From Streptomyces sp. NBC_00557 (GTDB lineage Bacteria > Actinomycetota > Actinomycetes > Streptomycetales > Streptomycetaceae), in contig NZ_CP107796.1 in NCBI RefSeq assembly GCF_036345995.1, positions 3,906,001-3,970,000 of the forward strand: a stretch of DNA of 64,000 nt. Direction: 5' to 3'. Of this stretch, positions 25,256 to 34,854 are shown piece after piece; position 1 is the stretch's first letter, and every line of letters starts with the position of its first letter. The translations under genes were made by a program, and so were the position numbers. Under the pieces are notes generated by a model. That model did no database searches, was not told the origin of the DNA, and saw only the letters and a program-made list of their open reading frames with translations.

Positions 25256-28200
25256 TCAGCGGGGTCCTGCCTTCCGGGTGCGGTTGATCGCGGACTCCAC
25301 TGCCGCCACGCGGTCGGCGAGCAGGCCGAGGGCCGCTACCGCGCGGCTCAGCGGATCGTCGTCGGGGCCGCCGAGGGTGCGGGCGCGGACGTGGGCGGTC
25401 TTCAGGTCGGCCCAGCGGGCGGCCTGGGCCTCGGTGAGGGTGCCGCGCAGTTCGGCGAGTTTGAGGAGGCTGGCCTCGGCGCCCGTGGTCAGGGTCTGGG
25501 CCTCGGCCGTGTAGTGGTCGTCGACGACCGCCTCGCGTTCGGCGTCGTTCATGACCGGGCGCAGACGCCCGGCGATCTTGTTCATGTCGCGGTAGGAGCC
25601 CTGGAGGCGGAAGGGCGGCTCGGTGCGGGCGTCCTCCGACTGGGCGGCGGAGGCGATGTAGGCCGCGTTGACGCGGAGCACGGTGTCGCGGACCGCCGTC
25701 AGATGGCGCAGCAGCGCGAGCACGGCGTTCAGTTCGGCCGCCGGCATCGGGTGGGTGAGGCGGTCGGCGCGGGCCGTGGGGTCGGCCGCCGCGAGCCGGA
25801 CCAGCAGGTCCAGGTCGGCCCGGTCGCGGGCGGCGAGCGGGGCGAGCACCGGGTTGGCGGTGAGGGCGTTCTCCACGAAGCTGAGCGCGAAGACGTCCTC
25901 CTTGCCGGTCAGGACGTCGCCGAGGTTCCACACGTCGGCGCGGCTGGCGAGCATGTCGGGGATGCGGAAGCGGTCCCCGGACTCGGTGTAGGGGTTGCCG
26001 GCCATGCAGACCGCGAACCGCTTGCCGCGCAGGTCGTAGGTGCGCGGCCGGCCGTCCCACACGCCGTCCACGCGCCGGGTGGCGTCGCACAGCGGGATGA
26101 ACCTCTGCAGCAGCTCGGGCGAGGTGTGCTGGATGTCGTCCAGGTACAGGAGCGTGTTGTTGCCGGCCGCCAGCGCGAAGTTGACCTTCTCGATCTCGCG
26201 GCGTGCGGTGGCGTTCGGGGCGTCGGCCGGGTCCAGCGAGGTCACGGCGTGGCCGAGCGCCGGGCCGCTGACCCTGACCAGCATCAGGCCGAGCCGGTCG
26301 GCGACGTACTCCATGAGGGTCGTCTTGCCGTAGCCGGGAGGCGAGACGAGAAGGAGCAGACCGCCGGTGTCGGTGCGTTTCGACGCGCCGGTGGTGCCGA
26401 GCTGGCGGGCCAGGCTGTCGCCGACCAGCGGCAGGTACACCTCGTCGACCAGGCGGCCCCGGACGAACGCGGGCATCACGCGCGGGCGGTGCTCGTCCAG
26501 GCGGAGCCGGTCGCGTTCGGCCGCCACCAGGGCGGTACGGCGGCGCTGGTAGGCGCGGAAGGCGGGCACGTCCGAGGCCGCGAAGCGGGAGGTGCGGGCC
26601 AGGAACTCGTCCAGCCGGAGCAGGAGCCGGCCGCCGGCCACGCGCGGGTGCGTGCCCAGCAGTCCCTCCACCGTCGCCGTCAGCGGGGCGTCGCCGTCGT
26701 AGCGGGGCAGGCCGGGGCACAGTTCGGCGGCGACCGCCTCGGCCAGCTCGCCGGGCGTGGCCTCGGCGCCGGTGGCGGCGGCGTACGCGGCGAGCCAGGC
26801 GTGCACCACCTGCCGGCGCGCGGCCAGGCCGGTCAGCCCCTCCAGGTCGGTGCGGTAACTCCCCTCCGCGTGCCGGAACTTCTCCAGCAGCGTGCGCGCC
26901 GCGGCCCCGAGGACGAAGCCCTCCGGGCCGCCGGTCAGCTCCTCGAAGAGGTACGCGGCGGCCGGCGCGCCCGGCGCCGGCGCCTCCCACGCCTCGATCG
27001 CCCCGGCCAGCTCCCGCTGCAGCTCCCCGATGGCCGGCACGGCCCCGAAGGCGTCCCGGGCGCGGGCCAGCGACACCGCCCGCCGGGCCCACGCGGTGCG
27101 GGCCTCCTCGGTCGTGCCGTGCGCCCAGAACAGCTGCGCGGCGGCACGCGCGGCGGGCTCGTGCCGCAGGGTCCCGGCGCCCTCGTACAGCGGCAGCAGG
27201 GCCCGGAGCACGAGTGTCGCGTCGTGGTCGTGGACGCCGCGCTCGTAGCCCTCGTCGTACGACTCCTGCGCCGCCCGGCGGACCAGGCCCGGCAGGTCGT
27301 CGGCGGCGGTGAGAGCGGCCGGGCCGTGCTCGGCGAGCAGGCGGGCGGCGAGGTGCTCGGCGCGGTACACCTCGGGTGACTCCGAGGGCAGGTGGCGGTC
27401 CCAGCAGGGGCGGTACGCGGCGAAGTCCGGGTCGGCGACCGGGGCCCGGTAGTCGGTGCCGGTGACGGCGAAGGCCAGGGTGTCGCCGTGCGGGACGAGG
27501 GTGAGGTCGAGCGGCTGGGTGTTGACGGCGAAGCGGTGGCCGCCGAGCAGCAGGGTGCGGCCGTCCCCGTCGTACAGGTCGGCGCGGTCGCGCAGGGCGC
27601 GGGCGGCCTCCTGGCGGGCCGACTTCAGCCGGCCGTCCAGCTCCTCGGCGCGCACGCTGTCGCCGAGGGCGCGCAGCTCGTCGGCGGTGCGGCGGACCTT
27701 GGCGACCAGCGGGTCGGAGGCGAAGTACGCGGCGACCGCGTCGCCGTCGGCCAGGGTGGCGGCCCGGCGGCCGACCGTCTCCAGCATGCGCCCCGCCGAG
27801 ACGGCGAGCTGCTCGGCGCGGCGTGCGCGGGCGTCGGCCAGGGACTGCTTGCGGGCGGCGAACGCCTCGTAGATCTCGGTACGCCGGCCGGCCAGCTCGG
27901 CGAGGAAGCCGTCGTACTCGGCGAACCGCCCGTCCAGGTCCTCCAACCGGGCGAGCACGGAGGCGAGTTGGTCGTCGCACTGCTCGGGCGTGCCGGACGC
28001 GGCGAGCGCGGCGGTGACGGCCTGGGCGAGCAGCGCGGTCTCGGCGGCGAACTCGGCCCGGCCCTCACTGTCCTTCAGGGCGCGGCGGCGGCCGTCGAGA
28101 AGGGCGCGTGCGCGGTTGACGCCGCCCAGCACCTCGGCGATCCGCTCCAGCACGGCCGTACGGACGACCGCGTCGGTGATGTCGAGGCCGGTCACCACCT

Positions 28201-30073
28201 CGGTGACGGTGCGCAGCCCGTCGGCGAGGCCGTCGAGCCGCTCGGCGACCGGCCGGGCGCCCGCCACGGTCTCGACGGCCGCCGCCTCCCCGGCCAGGTG
28301 CTCGACCTCCGTCTCCTGGGCGGCGAAGGCGTCCTCGCGCGCCAGGAACTGCACCGCGCGCCGCCCGAACCCGGCGAGGTCGTCCTCGGCGGCGGCCGCC
28401 AGCGCGTCGATGCGGGCGGTGTCGGCGTACCGCAGGTCCCGCAGGGTGAGCAGGTGCCCGTGCGCCCGCCGCAGTTCGGTCAGGCCGCGCACCCAGGCGG
28501 CGGCCTCGCGCGGGGCCTCGCCGCGCAGCCGGCGCACGACGGCCGCGATCCGCGCCTCCGCCTCGTCGAGGGCGACGGCGGCCTGCCGGGTCAGCTCCCG
28601 TACGGTCTCGAACTCGCCCAGCACCTGCTCGGCGGTCGCCCGGACCTGCTCCAGCGGTTCGGCGAGCCCGCCCAGTTCGGGGTCGGCGAGCCAGTGATGG
28701 GCGTCGGCGGCCCGCACGCACGCGGCGGTGAGCGCCCGGTACCCCTCGCTCGTCTCGATGCCGTCGGTCACCAGCCGGGCCACGGACAGGCAGTCGGCGA
28801 GCCCGCGCACGAGATCGGCGTTGCCGACCCGGGCCAGCGCGCCGGTGCCGGCGCGCAGCGCGGCGGCGTGCGTGTCGGAGACGTACGGCGAGGTCCACCA
28901 CTGCACCGGATGGGTGTGCGCGGGCTCGTCGCTGGCGACCCGCAGCACGGCGAGCGCGCCGTCCTCGAACAGCGCCCAGCCCCGGCACGGCAGCGGAGCG
29001 GCGACCTCCTTGCGCAGGGTGTTGTACGACAGCAGCAGCGCGCGCCCTCCGGCCCGGGACCGGAAGGCGTACAGCACGTCCTCGCCGTTCGGCGCGCGCA
29101 CCTCGCGCTCGAACTCCAGGCCGGCCGCGTCGAGGTCGTACGTCTTGTGGGCGCCGCCCGCGAGGCAGTACCCGCCGGGGAAGACGATCCCCTGCTCCTC
29201 GGGCAGCCGCCGGCACGCCTGCCCGATGCCGTCGAGCCGCACCACCGTGCGGCTGAGGGTGTCGAAGACGAGGTACCGGTCGTCCTCCTCCTTGTACGGC
29301 CGCACCCGCAGCAGCACCAGCGCGCCCACGCGCGCGTGCCCGACGGCCGCGTCCGCGAGCGCCTGCAGCGGCTCCTGCACGGGCTCGGCGTACAGCTCCT
29401 CGCCTTCCGCGGTGCGCACGGTGAGGGAGCCGCCGACGGTCGAGACGCCGAGCCCGCCGGGGACGGCGACGTACGGGCCGCCGCGTTCGAGGACGTGGTC
29501 CTCGCGGGTGGTCTGCGTCCAGGTGAGGTCCTGCGCGGGCGGGAAGACGTCGTCGCGGTCGCCGCGCGCGTCGAGGAACGCCACGGCGCCGTCCTCGGCG
29601 ACGCGCCAGCGCAGCACGCGGACGTCGTCGGCCTTCTCGCCGGTGCGGAACACCGCGAGCAGCCGGCCGTCGACCCGGCGCAGGCGCAGCAGGCTCGCTT
29701 CGCGGTAGTAGCGGTGCAGGGCGGTGAACTCCTTGGCGAACGCAGGGTCGTCGAGGAGTCCGGGGACCGCGTCGTCCGGCAGCTCCTCGCCGTCGCGGTC
29801 GTGGAGCGCGAGTACGGCGGTGGCTCCGCCGGTTCCGCCGGTCGCGCCGAAGAGGAGGGTGTCCCCCACGGCCACGATGTCGCTCGGCACGCACGCGTGC
29901 GGCGTCCCCAGCCGGGCGGTGGCAACGAGGTCCAGTTTCGCCGACCCGAACTCCTCGGCCCGGCGGGCGTTCAGCGCCTCCGCCCTGCGGGCCAGCTCGG
30001 CCGCCTGCGCGGCGAGCCGGTCGCGGAGGACCTCGTAGGTACCGTCTGCCTGCGGCGCCTCGGCGGTGGGCAT
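25256..30073 (-). CDS. Giant AAA ATPase annotated elsewhere as DNA repair ATPase
   Basis: 1605 residues, ATG at 30073. Residues 60-410 are beta-rich with repeated blade-like segments (VAVGDTLLFGA, LLRLRRVDGRLLAVF, GRALLLSYNTL), probably a propeller. Residues about 420-860 are long Ala/Glu/Arg coiled coils. The C-terminal MoxR-like AAA module has Walker A VSPPGYGKTT (Lys1250), Walker B LLYLDDIQH (Asp1312-Asp1313) and sensor AVCMAGNPYTESGDRF. Homologues are labelled DNA repair ATPase, but nothing here proves a DNA role. It follows a flotillin gene by 158 bp on the same strand, so a membrane-microdomain complex is a good alternative. Confidence 0.88.
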   Translation of the reverse strand: MPTAEAPQADGTYEVLRDRLAAQAAELARRAEALNARRAEEFGSAKLDLVATARLGTPHACVPSDIVAVGDTLLFGATGGTGGATAVLALHDRDGEELPDDAVPGLLDDPAFAKEFTALHRYYREASLLRLRRVDGRLLAVFRTGEKADDVRVLRWRVAEDGAVAFLDARGDRDDVFPPAQDLTWTQTTREDHVLERGGPYVAVPGGLGVSTVGGSLTVRTAEGEELYAEPVQEPLQALADAAVGHARVGALVLLRVRPYKEEDDRYLVFDTLSRTVVRLDGIGQACRRLPEEQGIVFPGGYCLAGGAHKTYDLDAAGLEFEREVRAPNGEDVLYAFRSRAGGRALLLSYNTLRKEVAAPLPCRGWALFEDGALAVLRVASDEPAHTHPVQWWTSPYVSDTHAAALRAGTGALARVGNADLVRGLADCLSVARLVTDGIETSEGYRALTAACVRAADAHHWLADPELGGLAEPLEQVRATAEQVLGEFETVRELTRQAAVALDEAEARIAAVVRRLRGEAPREAAAWVRGLTELRRAHGHLLTLRDLRYADTARIDALAAAAEDDLAGFGRRAVQFLAREDAFAAQETEVEHLAGEAAAVETVAGARPVAERLDGLADGLRTVTEVVTGLDITDAVVRTAVLERIAEVLGGVNRARALLDGRRRALKDSEGRAEFAAETALLAQAVTAALAASGTPEQCDDQLASVLARLEDLDGRFAEYDGFLAELAGRRTEIYEAFAARKQSLADARARRAEQLAVSAGRMLETVGRRAATLADGDAVAAYFASDPLVAKVRRTADELRALGDSVRAEELDGRLKSARQEAARALRDRADLYDGDGRTLLLGGHRFAVNTQPLDLTLVPHGDTLAFAVTGTDYRAPVADPDFAAYRPCWDRHLPSESPEVYRAEHLAARLLAEHGPAALTAADDLPGLVRRAAQESYDEGYERGVHDHDATLVLRALLPLYEGAGTLRHEPAARAAAQLFWAHGTTEEARTAWARRAVSLARARDAFGAVPAIGELQRELAGAIEAWEAPAPGAPAAAYLFEELTGGPEGFVLGAAARTLLEKFRHAEGSYRTDLEGLTGLAARRQVVHAWLAAYAAATGAEATPGELAEAVAAELCPGLPRYDGDAPLTATVEGLLGTHPRVAGGRLLLRLDEFLARTSRFAASDVPAFRAYQRRRTALVAAERDRLRLDEHRPRVMPAFVRGRLVDEVYLPLVGDSLARQLGTTGASKRTDTGGLLLLVSPPGYGKTTLMEYVADRLGLMLVRVSGPALGHAVTSLDPADAPNATARREIEKVNFALAAGNNTLLYLDDIQHTSPELLQRFIPLCDATRRVDGVWDGRPRTYDLRGKRFAVCMAGNPYTESGDRFRIPDMLASRADVWNLGDVLTGKEDVFALSFVENALTANPVLAPLAARDRADLDLLVRLAAADPTARADRLTHPMPAAELNAVLALLRHLTAVRDTVLRVNAAYIASAAQSEDARTEPPFRLQGSYRDMNKIAGRLRPVMNDAEREAVVDDHYTAEAQTLTTGAEASLLKLAELRGTLTEAQAARWADLKTAHVRARTLGGPDDDPLSRAVAALGLLADRVAAVESAINRTRKAGPR

Positions 30074-30154
30074 GTCGTGTGCGCTTCCCTTCAGTGGAGC
30101 GTGCGGCTACGAGTTCGGGGCCGTGTGCCAGGCGCTTGCGCAGCTGCGGGCAGT

Positions 30155-30175
30155 CGTGCCGCCAGGGGCGGCACG
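30155..30175 (-). terminator. Hairpin between flotillin and AAA ATPase genes
   Basis: CGTGCCGCC (30155-30163) and GGCGGCACG (30167-30175) form a perfect 9-bp stem with a 3-nt loop. Located between two genes of one strand, it may act as a partial terminator that sets their relative expression. Confidence 0.45.
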
Positions 30176-30231
30176 GGTGGGCGCAGCGGCACCTCACAGC
30201 GAGCAGCGCGCCCAACCCGCTCGCGCCCGCC

Positions 30232-32421
30232 TCAGCCAGGAGTACCGCTTCCGTTCAGGGCCGTGAGCGGCGTGTCCTGAAGGCCCAGTTCGCTTGCGCG
30301 GTCGAGCAGCTTCTGCAGCTGCCCGGCGTTCGGGCCGCCGCCCTTGATCTGCTTCATCAGCAGCGCCGACACCGTCAGGTTCCGTACGTCCGCCGATCCC
30401 AGCGATCCCAGCACCCGGCTGATGTCGTCCGTGAAGCTGCCCGAGCCGTCCAGCCACGGCTTCGCCAGGGCCTGCGCGGTGCCGGAGCTGGAGAGGAAGC
30501 CGTCCACGCCCTTGCCGAGGGCGATGGAGGACACCAGCCGGTCGAAGAAGACGGACTCCCCGCCGACGATGTCGATGTCGGCGTGCTCCAGACCGGTCGC
30601 GAGGACCGTCGCCTGGGCCTCGGCCACCTGCCGCTGGGTCTCCAGGCCGGCCAGCCGGATCTCCTTCTCCGCCTGGAGCCGCAGCCGGTACTCCTCGTGC
30701 CCGCGCGACGCCTCGTCCAGCGCGGCCATCGCGGCGGCCTTCTCGGTCAGACCGGCGGCCTCGGCCTTCAGCTTCTCGCCGATCGCGGCGGCCTCCGCGA
30801 GCGCCTTCGCCTGGGCGCTCTCCGCCTCGGCCAGGCCCTTGGCCCGCGCACCCTCCGCCTCGGCCTTCAGCCGCGCCGCGGTGGCCTCCGCCGCCGCCCG
30901 CGCGCCCTCGGCCTGAGCGAGCCCCTTCGCCCGCGCGCCCTCGGCCTCGGCGAGCGCCTTGGCCTGGGCGCCCTCCGCCTCGGCCCGCAGCCGTGCCTCG
31001 GTGGCCTCCGCCTCCGCGCGGCCGGCCTTGACGGTGACCTCGGCCTCCTTGTCGCGGACCTGCACCGCGGCAAGGCCTTCGGCGGCGGCCTCGGCCTGGA
31101 CGCCCTCGGCGAGCCGCAGCTTGGCGCGGGCGTCGAGGTCGGCGGTCTTCAACCTGGCCTCGGCGAGGGTGAGTTCCTCGGCGGCCCGGTGCGTGGCGGC
31201 CTGTTCCGCCGCCTCGGCGGCCTTGATGTCCTTGACCAGCTTCTCCTGCGCCTCCGCCTCGGCGGCGATGACGAGGGCCTGCCGCTCCCGCTCGGCCTCC
31301 TCGACCACGCGGAGCTTCTTGATGGACTCCTCCTGCTCGGCGACCGTGCGGTCCACCGCGACCCGCTCCCGGATGACCTCGGCGATCTCCCGCTTCTCCG
31401 CCTCGACCTCCTTCTCGGCGGAGATCCTCGTCAGCTGGGTCTCCCGCTCGCGCGCGATGACCTCCAGCAGCCGGTCCTTCTCGATCCGCTCGTTCTCGAC
31501 GGCGAGGACCCGCTCGCGGTTCTTCGCGGCGACGGCGATCTCCCGGGCCTGGTTCTCCCGCTGGACGCCCAGCTGCTCCTCGGTGCGCAGGAAGGCGGCC
31601 TGGGCGCGCAGCCGTTCCTCCTCCACCACGCGGGCGGTCTCGGCCTCCTCGCGGGCGCGGGACGTCTCGATCTCCCGCTTCTGCTTGATCTCGGCGTCCG
31701 CCTGCCGGCGCTCCAGCTCCAGGATGGCCTCGCGGGCGTCGACGTCCTGGCGGGTGATCTCCTTCTGCTCGTTGCGCCTGGCCTCGTTGGTGCGCACGTG
31801 CTCGACCGCCGTGAGCTCGGTGATCTTGCGGATGCCCTCGGCGTCGAGGACGTTGGCCGGGTCCATCTGGGACAGCGGGGTCTGCTCCAGGTAGTCGATC
31901 GCCGCGTCCTCGAGGTGGTAGCCGTTGAGGTCGATGCCGATCAACTCGATGATGTGGTACCGGAGTTCCTCACGCTTGGTGTAGAGGTCGGTGAAGTCCA
32001 TCTGCTTGCCGACGGTCTTCAGCGCCTCGGAGAACTTCGCGTGGAACAGCTCCTGCAGCGTGTCCTGGTGGCTGGCGCGCTCGGTGCCCACGGTCTGGGC
32101 GACCTTGATGACGTCCTCGACGGTCTTGTTGACCTTGACGAAGAACAGGATCCTGATGTCGGCGCGGATGTTGTCCCGGCAGATCAGGCCGTCCCGCCCC
32201 GAGCGGCTGATCTCGATGGTCTTCACCGAGATGTCCATGACCTCGGCCTTGTGCAGGATCGGCAGCACCACCTGGCCGGTGAAGGAGACGTCGACCCGGC
32301 GCGTCTTCGACACGATGAGGGCCTGGCTCTGGTCCACCTTCCGGTACAGCCGCGAGAACCCGAGCAGCGCGAGCAGCACGACGACGAGACACGCGGCGAC
32401 AAGCGCGCCGAGGACTTCCAT
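30232..32421 (-). CDS. Flotillin / SPFH-domain protein (YqiK-like)
   Basis: 729 residues, ATG at 32421. A single N-terminal membrane helix (ALVAACLVVVLLALLGFSRLY) is followed by an SPFH domain at about residues 30-230 (DQSQALIVSKTRRVDVSFTG, LICRDNIRADIRILFFVKV). A very long coiled coil rich in EAEGARAKALAEAEGA-type repeats spans residues 230-590, then a C-terminal oligomerisation region (DIDIVGGESVFFDRLV). It should scaffold detergent-resistant membrane domains. It heads an apparent two-gene unit with the giant AAA ATPase and is divergent from the PucR-type regulator. Its leader contains a 17-bp hairpin. Confidence 0.94.
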   Translation of the reverse strand: MEVLGALVAACLVVVLLALLGFSRLYRKVDQSQALIVSKTRRVDVSFTGQVVLPILHKAEVMDISVKTIEISRSGRDGLICRDNIRADIRILFFVKVNKTVEDVIKVAQTVGTERASHQDTLQELFHAKFSEALKTVGKQMDFTDLYTKREELRYHIIELIGIDLNGYHLEDAAIDYLEQTPLSQMDPANVLDAEGIRKITELTAVEHVRTNEARRNEQKEITRQDVDAREAILELERRQADAEIKQKREIETSRAREEAETARVVEEERLRAQAAFLRTEEQLGVQRENQAREIAVAAKNRERVLAVENERIEKDRLLEVIARERETQLTRISAEKEVEAEKREIAEVIRERVAVDRTVAEQEESIKKLRVVEEAERERQALVIAAEAEAQEKLVKDIKAAEAAEQAATHRAAEELTLAEARLKTADLDARAKLRLAEGVQAEAAAEGLAAVQVRDKEAEVTVKAGRAEAEATEARLRAEAEGAQAKALAEAEGARAKGLAQAEGARAAAEATAARLKAEAEGARAKGLAEAESAQAKALAEAAAIGEKLKAEAAGLTEKAAAMAALDEASRGHEEYRLRLQAEKEIRLAGLETQRQVAEAQATVLATGLEHADIDIVGGESVFFDRLVSSIALGKGVDGFLSSSGTAQALAKPWLDGSGSFTDDISRVLGSLGSADVRNLTVSALLMKQIKGGGPNAGQLQKLLDRASELGLQDTPLTALNGSGTPG

Positions 32422-32464
32422 GGCATACGTCCTTGCGTCAGACGACGAAACCGGAGCCCCCTCA

Positions 32465-32507
32465 GGGCCGCGGTGCCGGGCGTCTGCGTTGCCCGGCGCC
32501 GCGGCCC
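32465..32507 (-). promoter_or_regulatory. Large hairpin in the flotillin 5' region
   Basis: GGGCCGCGGTGCCGGGC (32465-32481) pairs with GCCCGGCGCCGCGGCCC (32491-32507) with one mismatch in 17 bp, around a 9-nt loop, 44 nt before the flotillin ATG. It may be a terminator for leftward read-through or a leader structure. Confidence 0.5.
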
Positions 32508-32559
32508 TCCGCAGTGCTCCCCCGCGGACGATGGTGCGGCCCCGGCCGCGGCCCGCGCA

Positions 32560-32589
32560 TTGCCGGTTTCCGGCAGTGTTCACTAGGGT
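32560..32589 (+). promoter_or_regulatory. PucR-gene promoter with overlapping palindrome
   Basis: -35 TTGCCG (32560-32565) and -10 TAGGGT (32584-32589) are separated by 18 nt. The palindrome TGCCGG-ttt-CCGGCA (32561-32575) overlaps the -35, suggesting repression or autoregulation. Confidence 0.5.
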
Positions 32590-32673
32590 CTGCATGCCGG
32601 ACAGGCGCCAAGGATGTGTCACCGGCGCGTCAGGATCGCGGGAATACGGGGACCACGGGGGACGGGAACCGCC

Positions 32674-33753
32674 ATGGGGGACGAGCACGACAGACACGGC
32701 GCGCCCGAGCACTATCTGGACGGGTTCGCCCGGACGCTGGCGGAGGTCGCTGCCACCGGCCGGCGGCTGACCAGGGAGGAGCTGAAGGCCCGGCGGGCCC
32801 TGGGCGAGCAGGCCGCCGACGCCGGACACGGGCTGCGCGCGCTGATCGTGGCCCATCTGGCCGCCACCCGCGCCGCCTGGCCGTCCGTACCCGGCTCGGC
32901 CGACAGCCGCCTCGCCACGCTGGCGGCCGTGGAACAGGCGATCGACGCGTTCGCCGAGGGCTACGAACGCGCCCAGCGCCTGACCGTACGCCGGGAGGAG
33001 GCCGCGCGCCGGGAGTTCATCGACGACCTGCTGTACGGCCGCAGCGACCTCGGCCGGCTCGCCGAGCGCGCCGAGAGGTTCGGGCTGCGCCTGTCCCGGG
33101 CGCACGCGGTGGCCGTCGCCGAGGGGCCGTCCGCGTATGGCGAACAGGGGCCGGTCGCGCGCCGGGTCGAGGCCGCCGTACTCGCCCGCTTCGACTCCCG
33201 CAGCATCCTGCTGACCACCAAGAACGGACGGATGCTGTGCGTGGCGCCGGGCGAGGAGGACGAGATCCTCCAGCACTTCGCCCAGCAGGCGCAGGCCGCG
33301 ACGGACGGCTGCCGGGTCGCCATCGGCCGGCCGCAGCACGGTGCGGGCGGAGTGGTGCAGTCGTACGAGGAGGCCCTCGCCGCGCTGGAGATGGCGGCGC
33401 GGCTCGGTCTGCCCGGGCCGGTGCTGCGCGCCGCCGACCTGCTCGTCTATCCGGTGCTGGCCCGGGACCGGCAGGCACTGGTCGACCTGGTGTCGCACAC
33501 GCTCGGCCCGCTGACGGCGGCGCGTGGGGGAGCCGTGCCGCTGCTGGACACGCTCGGCGCGTACTTCGACTCCGGGTGCGTGGCCGCGGAGGCCGCGCGG
33601 CGCCTCGCCCTCAGTGTCCGCGCGCTGACCTACCGCCTCGACCGCATCCGCGCACTCACCGGCGCCGACCCGGCCGACCCGGCGCACCGCTACATGCTCC
33701 AGACAGCGGTCATCGGCGCCCGCCTCCTGGACTGGCCGAACCAGCCGCTGTGA
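32674..33753 (+). CDS. PucR/CdaR-type transcriptional regulator
   Basis: 359 residues, ATG at 32674. The N-terminal half is helical. The middle has a degenerate GGDEF-like fold typical of CdaR/PucR proteins (RVAIGRPQHGAGGVVQSYEEALAALEMA). The C-terminal HTH_30 is LLDTLGAYFDSGCVAAEAARRLALSVRALTYRLDRIRALTG. Such regulators respond to small metabolites or cell-state signals. It is divergent from the flotillin-ATPase unit with a 252-bp gap holding two structured elements, so control of that unit is a reasonable guess. Confidence 0.88.
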   Translation: MGDEHDRHGAPEHYLDGFARTLAEVAATGRRLTREELKARRALGEQAADAGHGLRALIVAHLAATRAAWPSVPGSADSRLATLAAVEQAIDAFAEGYERAQRLTVRREEAARREFIDDLLYGRSDLGRLAERAERFGLRLSRAHAVAVAEGPSAYGEQGPVARRVEAAVLARFDSRSILLTTKNGRMLCVAPGEEDEILQHFAQQAQAATDGCRVAIGRPQHGAGGVVQSYEEALAALEMAARLGLPGPVLRAADLLVYPVLARDRQALVDLVSHTLGPLTAARGGAVPLLDTLGAYFDSGCVAAEAARRLALSVRALTYRLDRIRALTGADPADPAHRYMLQTAVIGARLLDWPNQPL

Positions 33754-33778
33754 ACGCGGCTTTCCGACAAGGCCGTTG

Positions 33779-34729
33779 CTACTCCTCGTCGTCCGTGGTG
33801 CGCACCGGCGTCGCCCGGCCCGGCTCCCGCGGTTCGGCCGTCTCGGCGCGCAGCAGCAGGACGTCGCCGATGAAGAGGTCGTACACGACGATCCCGGCCA
33901 CGGCGCCGATCAGCGGGCCGACGATCGGGATCCACCAGTAACCGCTGTACACGCCGGACACGCTGCCGGGGAAAGCGAGGCTGTTCCAGCCGGCCGCATA
34001 GGTGAACAGGCGCGGCCCGAAGTCACGGGCCGGGTTGATGGCGTAGCCCGCGTTCGCGCCGTAGGACATGCCGACGGCGGCGACGACGAAACCCACGACC
34101 AGCGGCCCGAGGTTGGCCTTCACCGCCTGGTTGCGCACGTCCAGGACGGCGGCGATCAGCATCAGCAGGAAGGCCGTGCCGACGATCTGGTCGACCAGGG
34201 GGCCCCACACACCGCCGTGGAAGTACGCCGCCGGGAACGTGGCGAAGATGGAGAAGGTGGCGTTCGTGTGGCCGTTCACCTTCGGCCCCGGTGCCGCGCT
34301 GTCGTAGGCGTGGATGGCGTCGTGGTAGACGAGGTACACGATCGCCGCGCCGGTGAGCGCCCCGGCGACCTGCGAGAACCAGTACGGCGGCACCTTGGCC
34401 CAGGGGAAGCCGCGGCGCACCGCCATGGCCAGGGTCACCGCCGGGTTGATGTGGGCCCCGCTGACACCGCCGGCCACGTACACGCCGAAGACCACGGCGA
34501 ACGCCCAGCCCCAGGTGACCAGCAGCCAGTCGCCGGCCGCCAGGAAGATGGTGGTCGGCGTCGCCGCACGGCCGGAACCGGGCAGTGCGGCGACCGCCAT
34601 GGCGACCACACCGCAGCCGAAGGCGATGAGCACCAGCGTCCCCAGGAACTCGGCGAGGCACTCGCCGAGCAGCCCTCCCCGGCTTCTCAGCCGCGACGGC
34701 TTGATGATCGGGGGGATGTCGACAGCCAT
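33779..34729 (-). CDS. glpF: Aquaglyceroporin / glycerol uptake facilitator
   Basis: 316 residues. The ATG at 34729 has AAGGGGG upstream. Six membrane helices with two half-helix NPA motifs: GAHINPAVTLAMAV and GYAINPARDFGPRL. The Asp after the second NPAR is the mark of glycerol-conducting members. N- and C-terminal tails are charged; the C-terminal tail is Glu/Asp-rich. No glpK or glpD is adjacent, unlike the usual glycerol operon, so it may be a secondary copy. The SDR gene lies upstream on the same strand. Confidence 0.93.
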   Translation of the reverse strand: MAVDIPPIIKPSRLRSRGGLLGECLAEFLGTLVLIAFGCGVVAMAVAALPGSGRAATPTTIFLAAGDWLLVTWGWAFAVVFGVYVAGGVSGAHINPAVTLAMAVRRGFPWAKVPPYWFSQVAGALTGAAIVYLVYHDAIHAYDSAAPGPKVNGHTNATFSIFATFPAAYFHGGVWGPLVDQIVGTAFLLMLIAAVLDVRNQAVKANLGPLVVGFVVAAVGMSYGANAGYAINPARDFGPRLFTYAAGWNSLAFPGSVSGVYSGYWWIPIVGPLIGAVAGIVVYDLFIGDVLLLRAETAEPREPGRATPVRTTDDEE

Positions 34730-34854
34730 GCGGGCCCCCTTGAAGAGAGCGATACGGCCAACGTCACCATCTTGGCCCACAAACCCCTGCTGCGCAGGTT
34801 GACGGTGCCCGGTCAGCCGTCCACGGGGCGGGGCGGGCCGGGGCCGTCTCCGGC

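Noticed and set aside
32421..33687. N-terminal extension of the flotillin frame upstream to 33687
   Set aside because: The extension is antisense to the PucR-type gene, and the membrane helix and SPFH domain begin at the ATG at 32421.
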